Shown here piece by piece: positions 1 to 10,577 of a DNA stretch of 64,000 bases (position 1 is its first letter; each line of letters starts with the position of its first letter). The notes beneath the pieces were generated by a model. That model had not been told where the DNA came from. It did not search any database and worked only from the letters and a program-made list of their open reading frames with translations. The DNA is from Saccharum officinarum (taxonomy: Eukaryota; Streptophyta; Magnoliopsida; Poales; Poaceae): contig CM036170.1 in the NCBI GenBank assembly GCA_020631735.1, positions 65,921,737 to 65,985,736 of the forward strand, given 5' to 3'. The position numbers were made by a program, and so were the translations under genes.

Positions 1-589
1 ATAAGAGTTTAGTTTGAGAAATGTCTTTTATGTACTCTCTATAAAATAATAACAATAATTTTAATTTTCAGTTTTATCATCATGATATGAATTGTAACGA
101 GTGGCATGCATGTTTAATTTGACCAACGTCGGATTAAGCATATGTGTTAAAGAACATCGAATTTATTCCTGAATTTGATGATTGAATATGAGCCAATTCT
201 GGTATTTATGTCCCCTCAAGGGAGTTGTCTCGTATGACGACATAAAATTTAAGAATATACCCGCATTGCGGGGTAAAGTTGGTATAGTACTTGTCCTGCA
301 TGACAGGAGAAAGTGAGATGATGATGTGTATCTCGCATAGGGAGAGAAGTTTAGGGTAGCTTTTGTGCTATCCTAGTATGAGTTTAAGAACAAAAGAAGT
401 TGAAAATGAACCTCATGAGAAGAATGACATGCAAGCATGACTTGCAAAAGTACTGATGAAAAAGACTCTGTTGAGTTCTTGAAGTGAAATGAGGAAAAAG
501 AATACATACTCCCATACGAATTAAGAAATAATTTCATCTTCCATGATGTAATCATGTGGATGAAGTAATCAAACTATCTTCATTCACAA

Positions 590-2815
590 GAGTTATGAAT
601 GTTTCGAAATTGTGGCAGAAAAGTTTGTGCCACATTTCGAGGGGGAGGATTGTGACATGAATTGATTGTGACATGAATTGAGAAAGATAGAAAGACAATT
701 GAAAGAAACTCAGAAAGATATTTGAAAGATATTCCCCATTGTATGCTTTGCATTTAGAGAAAAGTGATTTATAAAAAGATGAAGGTGATCGTTGAGGGAG
801 TACAACGGTCATAATAAAGATGCCCCTAAGCACAGGAATGGCTAAATTCCTGAACCTTTTACAGTTCGACAGGAAGATATCAATGAGACTAAGAATATTA
901 AGACGGTGCTTAAATCACAAAATGAGATAGTTTTTTCCAGAATAAACCCAAAATAAGAAAGATTGAAGATACGCTATCCTTACACAAGATGGAGTAATCT
1001 GGGGGAGCATGGTATGAAAAGATCTACGACTTGAAGAGAAGTGGGACCAGTGCCTACTCCAATGACTCAAGATCGACGAATGCTCAACACCATGTTAATG
1101 TTGTATGACTCATACAACACATGTTGTTAGCCCTTCAAGAAGATGAATAAGAAAACGAGGATCTTGTTATACAGGACCCTATAGAATCGATTGGCGATGA
1201 AAGAACAACAACAACCCTATGAGAAAGAAGTGTCATAAGCTAAAGACCTGAAGGTCTCAAAGAATAAGAGAATCAGATATTATTGATAACTATAAGTTAT
1301 ATATATTAATGAAGAAATTCAAATGGAGGGTGATCCACCTCATTTGAAGAAACCATGAGAGACGTTAACACGTCTAAATGGCAAGAAGCTAAGAAAATTG
1401 AAATGAAATTGATGAATACCAACGAAGTTTGAGAAACAGAAGCAGTTCCTAATAGAGCCAAAACAGTAGGCTATAAAGGGTCTACAAGACGAAATGTGGC
1501 TCCAAAGGGAACAGAAGATATGAAGCACGACTTGAATCGAAAGATTTTACGCAAGAGAATGAATAGATTACAATGAGTGCTAGTGACACATCAGGATCTG
1601 AGATGAAAGTAAAGACAGCATTTTCCAATGGGATTTGTATGAAAATGATTACATGGCACAACCTAAAGGTTTTGTTGTGGAAAGAAAGAACGAAAAGGAT
1701 GACACTTGTAGAAATCTTTTATGAACTAGAGCAAGTCTCTAAATAGTGGCATTTCAAGTTGAAAGGTCAACTAGAAATTTTGGGTTAAAGAGAATAAGAG
1801 GACAATCGCATATGTATAAAGTTATAGAATGGGAAATTTATTTTCTAATCCTGCATATGTGGATGACACCTTACTTGCTAGTAGTGATGTCAATCTAATA
1901 TATGTGAAGAAGTTCTTGTCCTCAAGACTCAATAAAATGTTCTCAGTGAAATGACTCTCGTTATAAGAATTGAAATTCACCGAGACAGATGAAAGGGGTA
2001 TTAGGATTATCACAAAGGCATGCTTAGAAAAGATTGTAAAGAAACAAAGTATGCATGCAAGTGAACCTACGCATGTTCATATAGTCAAGGGTAATAATTT
2101 TGAGAATCTTAGTGTTAAAAGAACCGATATGAGATAGATCAAATGAATATGGATCCATATGCTTCAGCTGTTGGAAGCTTGATGAGTGCACAACTATGAT
2201 ATTACAGTCTAATGAGTGCACAAGTATGATATTACCCTAATATAGTTCATTTATCCGGGATATTTTGGCAGAAAGTCCAGTCCAGATATAGATCACTGGA
2301 ATGGAGTTAAGAATATCTTGCAATTGTGTAAAGATTTAATAAGCCTCATGATGACTAAGAAAGAACAAGTACTCTCAAATGGTTGTGGGTACAAGAATGT
2401 TGAATTTCGGCGAGATGTTTAGTGAAACCCACATAGTAGCTAACACTCGCAGTTGGAGTTTTATTGTGGAAAAGCTCCAAAGAAACAGCTGTGGTGTCAT
2501 CAATGATGCATACCTATAGTACAACTTATTATGAGACTTATAGGACAGGCGAAATTGTTAACTTATACCCGGAATTGGTAATGGTATACAACAACAATTA
2601 CCATTTAAAGTGATTGACTCCTATGACAACAGGTCAAGTGTGCTGCCAAACACATTGACATAAAGTTAGATGTTGTGAAGGAGAAAGTCCGGAATCTTTT
2701 AAAAGCTTTCGAATGTATAAGCAAAAAGCAAGTACTTGCAGATCCGCTTATAAAGGCTTACCACCCAGTGTGTTCAAAGAACGCATAGTCGACATGGGTT
2801 TATGGTATAGCCTAT
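590..2815 (+). pseudogene. Degenerate copia pol (integrase to RNase H)
   Basis: Decayed Ty1/copia polyprotein readable only in fragments, with stops and frameshifts throughout. Around 605-650 the DNA matches the GAG-pre-integrase segment (LWHxRLGHIS type) of the copia element at 9937-16474. 1320-1560 matches the stretch before reverse transcriptase. 1620-1700 matches the RT segment with AQPKGF. 2640-2800 matches the end of RNase H, including the LPPxVFREH tail. The order fits one pol reading on the plus strand into the LTR at 3031. The 5' half and the 5' LTR lie outside the window. It cannot be functional. Comparison was by eye with the intact relative in this window. Confidence 0.8.
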
Positions 2816-3030
2816 GATTCCTGAACAACAAAGGGCCCAAAGAAAGTATCATTTCAAAATGGAGAAGTGTATTGTGGCTGTTAGTCTAGCGGCACTAATT
2901 GCTGTGACGATGTGACAGTTCTATACACTAATCTATGATGAAATAGGAAAGAAGGAAGAAAAATATGAATTGAAATTTTGAGTAAGAAATTAAAAGAACG
3001 AAGAAAGTGATGAGAGATCAAGGGGGAGAA

Positions 3031-3485
3031 TGTTGGTTTGATCTCCACCATACTTGGCCCAACGACCAGGTGTGGGCCCTTGATCACGCGTCCTGATCGG
3101 GGACGCCCAGCCCAACGAAGTGGCTGGTGGATCCCCGTCGCGCAGTGCAATAAATAGGGGGTGGGGGCTAGTGGTTAGGGTCACGAGGTTCACCGCCCAG
3201 CCACCACCTCACTGCTAACCCAGTCCGATCCCGAGGGTGCACTGCCAGCGGCGGGAAGCCTCACCGGTCTCCACCGCCGCCTGTGGATCGCGCCCCACTA
3301 CACTGCTGCATCTCCATCGACTTCGAAGGATTTCACCATCAACACCACGAGCGTGCCTCGAGTTCCTTCGTCTCCGACAATCGGTAATCTTAATGTCACC
3401 TACCACTCCTCTCTCTCCTCTCTCTTTCCAGATCGAACTGTCACTCGTTTATTCGAAATACCTAACCGATCCTAAGATTCTAACA
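3031..3485 (+). repeat. 3' LTR of the degenerate copia element
   Basis: Begins TGTTGG directly after a polypurine tract (about 3018-3030) and ends CTAACA, so it has TG...CA ends; 455 bp. A TATA-like AATAAATA lies at 3149-3156. Blocks such as the GATCGGGG-ACGCCC-AGCCCAACG region and GTCACGAGGTTCACCG are shared with the LTRs at 9937 and 16005, so the two elements are relatives. Target duplication cannot be checked because the 5' side is off-window. Confidence 0.85.
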
Positions 3486-3506
3486 GGCCACGCTCCCCCG
3501 CTCGGC

Positions 3507-3791
3507 TCAGAACTGGCGCATGTTGCGCTCGTTGTTGACGCGGAGCGCGACGTGGAACGTGGGCGCCGCGTCCGTGGCAGCCGGGGCGTCGAGCCCCTCG
3601 TACGCGGTCACCGTCGCCTTGAACTCGGGCGTGTGGTAGAAGACGTCCCCGAATAAGTAGACTGCCAAGGCTCCGAAGCCCACCAGGATGGCGCACGTCA
3701 AGCACCAGCCCACCAGTGGGTACCTTTGCAGCAGCGAACGTGGCCTGTCGCCGCCGCCTTGCTCATCTCCGGAGATGTCGCCGGTGGTCAT
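3507..3791 (-). pseudogene. Truncated LEA_2/NHL (NDR1/HIN1-like) gene
   Basis: Best start is the Met at 3791, giving 94 residues. It has a hydrophilic N-terminus, a single membrane segment (about residues 30-50, PLVGWCLTCAILVGFGALAV) and the beginning of an LEA_2 domain ending HVALRVNNERNMRQF before a TGA at 3507-3509. Family members are usually 190-250 residues, so the C-terminal half is missing. The end lies 22 bp from the copia LTR boundary at 3485, so the insertion or a linked deletion probably removed the rest. NHL proteins are membrane-anchored and often stress- or defence-induced. It is divergent from a related gene at 4057. A longer upstream reading (to 3968) is possible but low-complexity. 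Confidence 0.6.
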
Positions 3792-4056
3792 CGATGCGCC
3801 AATAATTAACCGGTGATTATTATTGCTTCGCCTAAGGATGGAGCGCCTGATCTCGTTTGTTGATATATAGCAGGAAGAGACTCGTGCTCTGCAAGAACTC
3901 CGATCCGAGCCGAACTCTTTTCTCTCTCTCTCTCTCTTCATGAAAACGGACACGAATAGGTCGATCACACACGCAGGCAGAGTTAATTTATCTCAAGGGA
4001 AAAGTTAAATCTAGCATGCACGTGGCCGGGCGCGACGACAAGACTAGATTACATGG

Positions 4057-4573
4057 GTGAGCACGTCGGCAACAAACACGTCGTCGCGGTGCAAGCCGAT
4101 CCGCATGACGGCGGAGCAGCGGAGTCCGGTCCAAGTCGCCACGGCCGCCGCGCACCGCCGGCTAGCTGGCCCTACACTTTCGATCACTGCCGGATGTCTC
4201 GCGTTCATCGTATGCGGCACGATCTGCCTCGTCGTCCTGAAGTACATGGCGTACCTCAGCTTCCCGTTTTTCTCCGTCCATCTCGCCGGGGCCGGTCGCC
4301 GCTTTGCTCTCGCCGGAGTTCAACCTCACCCTCCATCTTCGCAACACGTGCGTCGACCGCGCGGACTTGACCGTCCTGTACTCGGGCGTCGTGCTCGGCT
4401 GGGCGAACATGGAGCCGCGGGACTGCGCAGGGAAGCGCTGGAACAAGGCTCTGGAGGTGGCGGCGCGGGGCGACGGCGTGGGGCTGTCGGACAAGCTCCG
4501 CGATCGCTTGTCGTTGGAGTTGAGCAACGGCATGATGGAGCTCGACGTCGACGTGAAAGTCTTTCCGCGGTAA
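4057..4573 (+). pseudogene. Frameshifted LEA_2/NHL paralog
   Basis: Two overlapping frames make one LEA_2/NHL-type protein. The first frame (Met at 4057 or 4105) gives a cytosolic N-terminus and one membrane segment (LSITAGCLAFIVCGTICLVV) to about 4290. The second frame, from about 4304 to the TAA at 4571-4573, carries the LEA_2 core: PEFNLTLHLRNTC, VLYSGVVLGW, EPRDCAG and a C-terminus rich in ELDVDVKVF. The frames differ by one base between about 4262 and 4303, with no credible intron between them. This is a single-base frameshift or a sequence error. Head-to-head placement with the truncated paralog at 3507-3791 suggests an inverted tandem duplication. Confidence 0.6.
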
Positions 4574-5549
4574 ACGTGCCGGCGGCGTTGACAGCGGGAG
4601 CGATATGATCCCCACGAAAACGATCATCTGTAAGGTGATTCTTGATGGGAAACAAGATCAACCAATATCTTCTTGCAGGTGGACAGAATTGAGACCAATA
4701 GTTGAACTGCTATGATTCATAGTTGCTGCCTTGCTGGATTTTTTTTTGATAAACATATTTGCTGGAATATTGAATTTGAATTGGCACGTACGTGCTCAAG
4801 CAAGTACTACTATGATTTATTGATTTTTTTAGTTATATAAAATTTCCTTTCCTAAACGCCCCGATGTATATTTTATCCTTGTGAATGAATAGTATATACG
4901 AGAGACTGAGCCAATACACTTTGAGATTTACTACGAAGTCGCCACGTTTATCATATTGCCAACGTGCCAAAAATACATTTTATCATTGTGATGCGGTATA
5001 TGAGAGAATAAATCAGTATATCTTGAGTGTCACAAAATTATCGTACTCACCTCGTTATCAACCCCATAGATGCCTACACCTAAAAATATAATTCTAATTG
5101 AACAAAAAGATTTCTCAAATGACATCAGACATTATATATATACACGTGTAACACACGTGTTGAGGCAGAACGAAAAAAAAAGTTTGGTTGGCTGGCTGCT
5201 CATAACTTCCTTGCTACAATTTTGCACTAGGAATTTTGAACTATTTTCAAATCACCTAACTATTTTTATATTTTCTTTCTCTCTTATACATTTGTATTGG
5301 AAACCCTGTCATGCTCCTTATTATCCCCCGTCCTTCCACTTCTAGATTGGCCAATCAATACGCGCGCGTATATTTTCGCATGATTAGATTAATTTTCCCC
5401 AGTGCAGAAAGGTTAAGAGTTTAGATTGGGAGTTACTGGAGACTAGTTTTTTTTTCAATCTTTTTGGTACCTCGACCGGAGATCGTAAGATTTTATGAAT
5501 GTGAGTTCATAGAGGGGGGGATCTAAACATATAATTTTGTTTTTATTAT
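4574..5549. other. AT-rich intergenic, no gene seen
   Basis: AT-rich sequence with short poly-T runs and a palindromic ACACGTGT pair near 5140-5160. The open frames are short and look random. I see no RNA gene or recognisable transposon. Confidence 0.5.
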
Positions 5550-5704
5550 ATACTTTCTTTGTTTTAAATTATAATGCGCTTTGGCTTATCTAGATGCATT
5601 TTCTTTTACTATGTGTCTAGACATAGTGTATATATCTAAGTGTATAACAAAATTAATGTTTTTAGAAAATCCAAAACACCTTATAATTTGAAACAGATGG
5701 AGTA
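5550..5704. mobile_element. Stowaway-type MITE
   Basis: About 155 bp with terminal inverted repeats related to the Stowaway consensus (CTCCCTCCGTTCC family, here degenerate: TACTTTCTTTGTTTTAAAT at the left, ATTTGAAACAGATGGAGTA at the right), flanked by TA. The centre carries the paired TCTAGATGCAT / TGTCTAGACA motif usual in this family. Non-coding; fold-back structure expected. Confidence 0.8.
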
Positions 5705-6298
5705 CATAGTACATGGAAAGATATTGGCAATTTGATTTCAAAAGTTCAACTGAAAATATGTACTTCCTCTTAGAAAAAAATTACAAATCTAGCATTTAAA
5801 TGTTATTCTAAAAAAACACAACACCAACTTAAAATTAAATATGGAGTTTTAAAAAGAACGTCAAGATACAAAACATTGTTTAAATTTTGCAGAGGTAGAC
5901 CGCCACCTACTTAAGACGGTTAGTTTAAGTTAAGCGGCATCAAAACTTTGACCATTCCATATCGGTACGTGACTGACAGATGAACCCTTTTTGCCAGGCA
6001 CCCAAGCAAAGTCGAAGCGGTTCCAGCTCGTGATCGAACAGTATACAAAGCTCCAGCCCCACCTGGTCAACAACCTCCCCGCGTCCACACTCCACGTCTC
6101 TACCCCGCGCCTTCCCAGAGCCACACACGCACCGCGTCGGCTGGTTCGGACCGACCAACTCAACCCACCCCGCGGCGCGGTTAATAAAAGATCCCTCCCC
6201 CAGCCTCTCCCGACTCTCGCCTCGCCTCCCCCACGCGAGCGAGCCCAACACGCAAACGGAACGCTTCCTCCTCCTCCTCCGCCCCTCCGCCTTATCCG
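5705..6298 (+). promoter_or_regulatory. Promoter and 5' UTR region of the gene at 6299
   Basis: AT-rich to about 5990, then GC-rich. A TATA-like TTAATAAAAG lies at 6180-6189, about 110 bp before the ATG. The C/T-rich 6190-6290 stretch looks like a grass 5' UTR. The exact transcription start is not visible. Confidence 0.45.
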
Positions 6299-8619
6299 AT
6301 GGCGTCCCTCACCACCACCACCTCCTCACCGGCCGCGCTCCCGGCGGCCACCACCGCCGCTGCGGCCTCGTCCATATCCCCCCACGCCGGCTCGAAGCGG
6401 CCGCTCCTCGCGGGCGACGACGCGCCCTGGCGCGCCACCGCGGCCACCGCCGCGGGACAGGGGATCCGGCCCGTCCCGCGCATCCACCACGCCCCCGTCC
6501 TCCGCGTTGCCACGCAGGAAGACTCCGCCGCCTACGCCCTCGCCATCATGAAGGTACGTACGCACCCTTCCCCCGGCTTGATTGGGGTTGGGTTGGGTTG
6601 GTTTGGTGGGGAAGGCTAATTCTGGAGGTGGTTGGTTGCTCCGCAGCATCCGGATCCGATTGGGGAGGGGCTGGCCATGGAGGCGTTCGCGGAAGCCGCC
6701 GGGCCGGAGTGCATCGTGCCCGGACAACAAGCGCCTCTAAGGCTCATGGGGCTCAAGGTACGAATCCATCCCTTTCCTTCTCCAGTATGTTAGGAATTCC
6801 ATCGTGATTCATATGTGGTTGTTGTAGTTTTTAGTTATTCTATATATGGTGTTAAGGCCGTTTCGTGATGGTACTCGTGGTTGATTTCGTTCAACTATGT
6901 GCCCTGGTCCTGTGGTTGATGATTTCGTTCAACTATGTGCCCTGGTCCTGTGGTTGATCATCGATTCATTCATTCATGCATAAACCATTATTGATTCATT
7001 CATCCATGCATAAACCGTTATTGATTATACCATCAATTGCCATCCCTCGCTTGCTATTGGATAGGTTGTGTGGTCGGTTTTGTCGTATTAGTTGTATTAT
7101 TATAAATAACTAGAAAGAAACACCTATAGTACAGTAATATTAAACTATTCTCTAAATCAGCTCACATTATGGTGATTGTGTACTTGAATACATCACATGT
7201 TCATTTTTTTTTTACATTTACACACCTGCAGGGCTTGGCTTCATACTCTATTCTTTACATTGATGTTTATTAGATAATTTGGTCATCTGTGGAAGCAAGT
7301 CAATGTGAATTATATGATCTTGTTTAAAACTTAACAGTTCTTTTCCCTTGTATACAGGTTTGGCCCCTTGATATAGATATGAAGTTCCTAGAGCCATTTG
7401 GACGGGAATTACAATCAATGAAAAAAGTGAGTCTTTAGCATTAGATTTGTCTACATGTTTTCCTTTGATGAATCACTGTTTGTTTTGAGTTATGGAACAC
7501 TCAGTTATAAACTAGTTAGCAATAATATGCGTTCGGTCACGATATAACCTTGTAGGGTTCTAGCAATCATCAGTTGGGACTTCTGTTCGGTGTTTTCCTG
7601 TAACTGTTACAGGATTCACAAATGTGTAGCCGTCGGCAGACTTGTTTGCACCAAGTTGAGAGAGATAAGTAGGATATGCAGTTATCAATGTATTAGCTAC
7701 ACCATTAGGTCATGATAAACATGGGAAACATAGCAGGCATCATACTCTTCCTTTATAGTGCAAACTTGCTAAGTGCAGCCATGTATAAACTGGCTGTGTC
7801 CCTCTTACCTAATATTTGAGGGCAATCTAGTGGTTCTAATGGTATATGAAATTTTTTGTTCACTGTTGAGCATGGTTTGAAAGCTCTACTTATATAGTCC
7901 AGCAAACTTTTATCTGAGTAATTTGAAGAAATCAAGAGGATAATTAATTTGATGTTTAAAGATTTCTTACTCAGGCATAGATCCTAGTTCACTGGATTCA
8001 TTTCTAAAATGAATGTAGTTTTAGAGAAGAGTCTCACTTGTGAGACCAGGGTAGTGTTAGAGCAGTGACATACTGATATGTGCTGTCCATTTAACCTTGT
8101 CAGAAGAGACATCATATAGGACCCGGTCTTGTACATGTAACCATGATTCTACACTTTATCTCAGGCAGGCAATGAACTAGTCATTATGCCAGTTCAGGTC
8201 CTCTTAGTAGTTAGTGATGTTGGAGAGGGGATTTGGCTCTTGTTGGGCCCATGGTCTCTGGCTCGTTGACTGTTTGGACCTTGCTCCGTATCCTCTTAGT
8301 CTTAGCTTTTGGAGAGTATATGCAGATGCACGAGCTGTTTTTGCTAATCAATTGTGGTATAATTGAATTGCTTAGATCATATATGTTCTTATGCTTTGCT
8401 CAAAAAGAGACCTAAGCAGACGATAGTTGCATTGTTAGAATTTAGTTACTCTGTACTGTTGTGAAGACGGAACCTTTGATTCTCGTCCTCATTATTGCCT
8501 TCCTTAGAAAGTTACTTTCACAAATATCATATTTCCTATTCTAATATTACTGTTCTGCACTTTTGCAGTTCATGGACAAGTCGTGCAGTGTTATGGACTC
8601 ATCTATGGCAAACAAGTAG
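6299..8619 (+). CDS. Conserved small plant protein, unknown function (4 exons)
   Basis: Exons 6299-6553, 6647-6757, 7358-7426 and 8569-8619 (TAG) join in phase 0 at every junction with GT-AG introns and give 161 residues. The first about 45 residues are Ala/Thr/Ser-rich and look disordered, possibly an organelle transit-like leader. The rest is compact and looks conserved: DSAAYALAIMKHPDPIGEG, AGPECIVPGQ, RLMGLKVWPLDIDMKFLEPFGREL and a short C-terminus starting FMDKSC. I recognise it as a plant family of uncharacterised proteins but know no activity for it, and I see no catalytic motif or membrane segment. Exon 1 is very GC-rich, as is common for grass 5' exons. Intron 2 holds two short tandem duplications (from 6883). 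Confidence 0.75.
6883..7030. repeat. Two short tandem duplications in intron 2
   Basis: A 38-bp unit beginning GATTTCGTTCAACTATG occurs at 6883 and 6921. Just downstream a roughly 30-bp unit containing CATGCATAAACC is also duplicated. This is typical replication-slippage structure in an intron. Confidence 0.85.
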
Positions 8620-9931
8620 GCACATGGCACATCGGTTCCGTCCAATACAGCTGTTGTTGTATCCACCTGCTTGCTGAAGTTACAAGACCCGAAAAATAGG
8701 AAATTGGAAGAAGAGCCATGGAGAGAAGCCACATTCTTTTGCATATCTTGCCCACCGTCACCTGACGGAACTAGATATGGCATCGGGAGTGCAGTAACGA
8801 TTAGTGAGTAGTCCTTTGTGGAGCCTGGGCGCAGCCTCTCTGCCAGTATAAGTGCTCTACGTGTTATACATTTTTTATTGTTCATGAAACGTTGATCCAC
8901 TGAGAAAATATATCTTCAGGTGCCAAGGGATCGGTTTGGGAAAAAAAAAATCTTACAAAAATCTACCGTTTGTTCTGTTGCTATATCAATTTATTTGTTT
9001 CTCAGGCGCGGGCCACGTGGTGGTGAAGTCAGAATTCCTCCTAGTTAGCATTTGTGATTAAAAAAAAAGCATTTGTGAGGAGTGTTGTTTCTGCGGGAGA
9101 GTTATGAGCTTGTTTGTTGCCGTGTTTTCCTGTAGTTTTCAGCTCAATGTCCGTGTAGGATCTGGACTCTTTCGGGCCACATAATCCTCCTATCGGTTCA
9201 CGCATGGTATCGCCGCGCGGATCGCGACGGTGACAAGCATGGAATGGAATCCATTGCTTACGAAACCGAGGCAGGAGCAAAGATGGCAATGCCCGTCACG
9301 GATAGGCGCCGGATAAAATTTGTACGTTCCACGCCCGTTGCTTTTGTTTTGGCTGAAATGAGCGACAGACCGGAGCGATAATGTTGAAATCGGCGCGCAA
9401 ATCCACGGAAAATGTTGGCACCCCTCGTTTTGTTTCAGCTTCTAGATTTGAAGTTAAGGGTCAGCTGTCATTCAACGTGCTTGCCCCCTGGTAAAAGGCT
9501 AAGGTCTGTTTCAAAAAAAAAAAGGAGCTAAAAGTCCGCCGGTGTTTTTCTTATCGTAACGGGGAAGTGAACGCAGCAAGCAAGTTGAGACTCCGACACT
9601 TTTTTTTTTCGAAAGCCGGCAAAAGCTTCGCCGGATTTTTATTACACAAGAAAAAAGAAAAAAAAACAAAGAACTTACAAACTCGAAAATAAAACTACTT
9701 TAGCAGCTACTCTCGCCTACCTTGAACCACGTGGACTCCGACACTCGGTGCGTCTACGTTGAGGAAAATTCGATCTGATCCTGATGTAGTGATGTCCATG
9801 GCAGCAGCAGCGCCGGCGTGGCTAGGATACAGGCCTAGAGCGGGAGTTGAAGGCGAGCGCGCACGCCGATTGGTCCATCCTATGCTACAGCTGCTAGCCT
9901 GCTAGACGAGAACGGACGGAGGCAAGACGAT
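8620..9931. other. 3' flank and intergenic, no gene seen
   Basis: The first few hundred bases are probably 3' UTR of the 6299 gene. A T-run followed by GCCGGCAAAAGC...GCCGG near 9601-9640 and an A-rich stretch to 9670 resemble the tail end of an old retroelement insertion, which I cannot classify. No supported coding sequence. Confidence 0.4.
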
Positions 9932-9936
9932 CATCT
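9932..9936. repeat. Target-site duplication CATCT (left)
   Basis: CATCT immediately left of the left LTR, repeated at 16475-16479 immediately right of the right LTR. This five-base duplication fixes both ends of the copia element. Confidence 0.95.
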
Positions 9937-10406
9937 TGATAGACTTGCTAGGATCTACTACTAGCAGTACGAACGGGGAATCGGGGACAAGAGAACAAAC
10001 TGTGATGTACTATGAGGTAGATCTAGGGTTTTAGAAGTTAAACCGTCGTTGGAGGGAGCGGATCCGGAGGTGTCCATGGCGTAGACGTGTCGGTGAAGTA
10101 GATCGCGTCTTCCTTCGGGCCTCCACCGGCGTTGTCCGACGACGGTGGTGCTGCAGTGGAGAGATGGCGGCGCGGTGGTGCTTCCCGACGCCACTGCGCG
10201 AGCCGATCGGATGGCCTAGGGTTGTAGAGTGGGGTTTGGGGCACGGTGAACCTCGTGACGCGAGCCTGCGGCCCCCACTCCCTTTATATATCGCAGCGCG
10301 TCGGGGGCCCACCAACCATGGAACGGTTGGGCGCCCCCGATCAGGGCGCGATCCAGGGGCAACGGGGCCCCAGCCGTTGGGCTGGGCCTCTGAGATCATC
10401 CTAACA
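9937..10406 (-). repeat. 3' LTR of copia element
   Basis: 470 bp, the partner of 16005-16474. On the minus strand it starts TGTTAGGATGATCTC and ends TCTATCA. The TATA motif TATATAAA lies on the minus strand within 10283-10292. Short ORFs here have exact counterparts in the other LTR and are not genes. Confidence 0.95.
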
Positions 10407-10422
10407 TTCTCCCCTTGATCTC
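10407..10422 (-). other. Polypurine tract of copia element
   Basis: On the minus strand reads GAGATCAAGGGGAGAA, directly abutting the 3' LTR. This is the expected plus-strand primer site. Confidence 0.85.
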
Positions 10423-10577
10423 ATCTCTGCTTTCTCACTTTGTTAACCCACCCCATCACAAATTAGTGTATTGAGCATGTTTCATCATAACAGTTATTAC
10501 CATTAGATTACACAGCCACAGACACTTTTCTGTTCAGTGGTAGATTCTCGCCTTGGGCCCTCTTACTTATCCAGGAA

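Noticed and set aside
3237..3656. 139-residue plus ORF
   Set aside because: It starts in the copia LTR and runs antisense through the truncated LEA_2/NHL gene; a chance frame.
6991..7140. Extra exon in intron 2 of the 6299 gene
   Set aside because: The tandem duplications there contain stops, and the flanking exons already join in phase.
9961..10418. ORFs of 77-122 residues (also 16029-16525)
   Set aside because: Exact counterparts in both copia LTRs; not genes.
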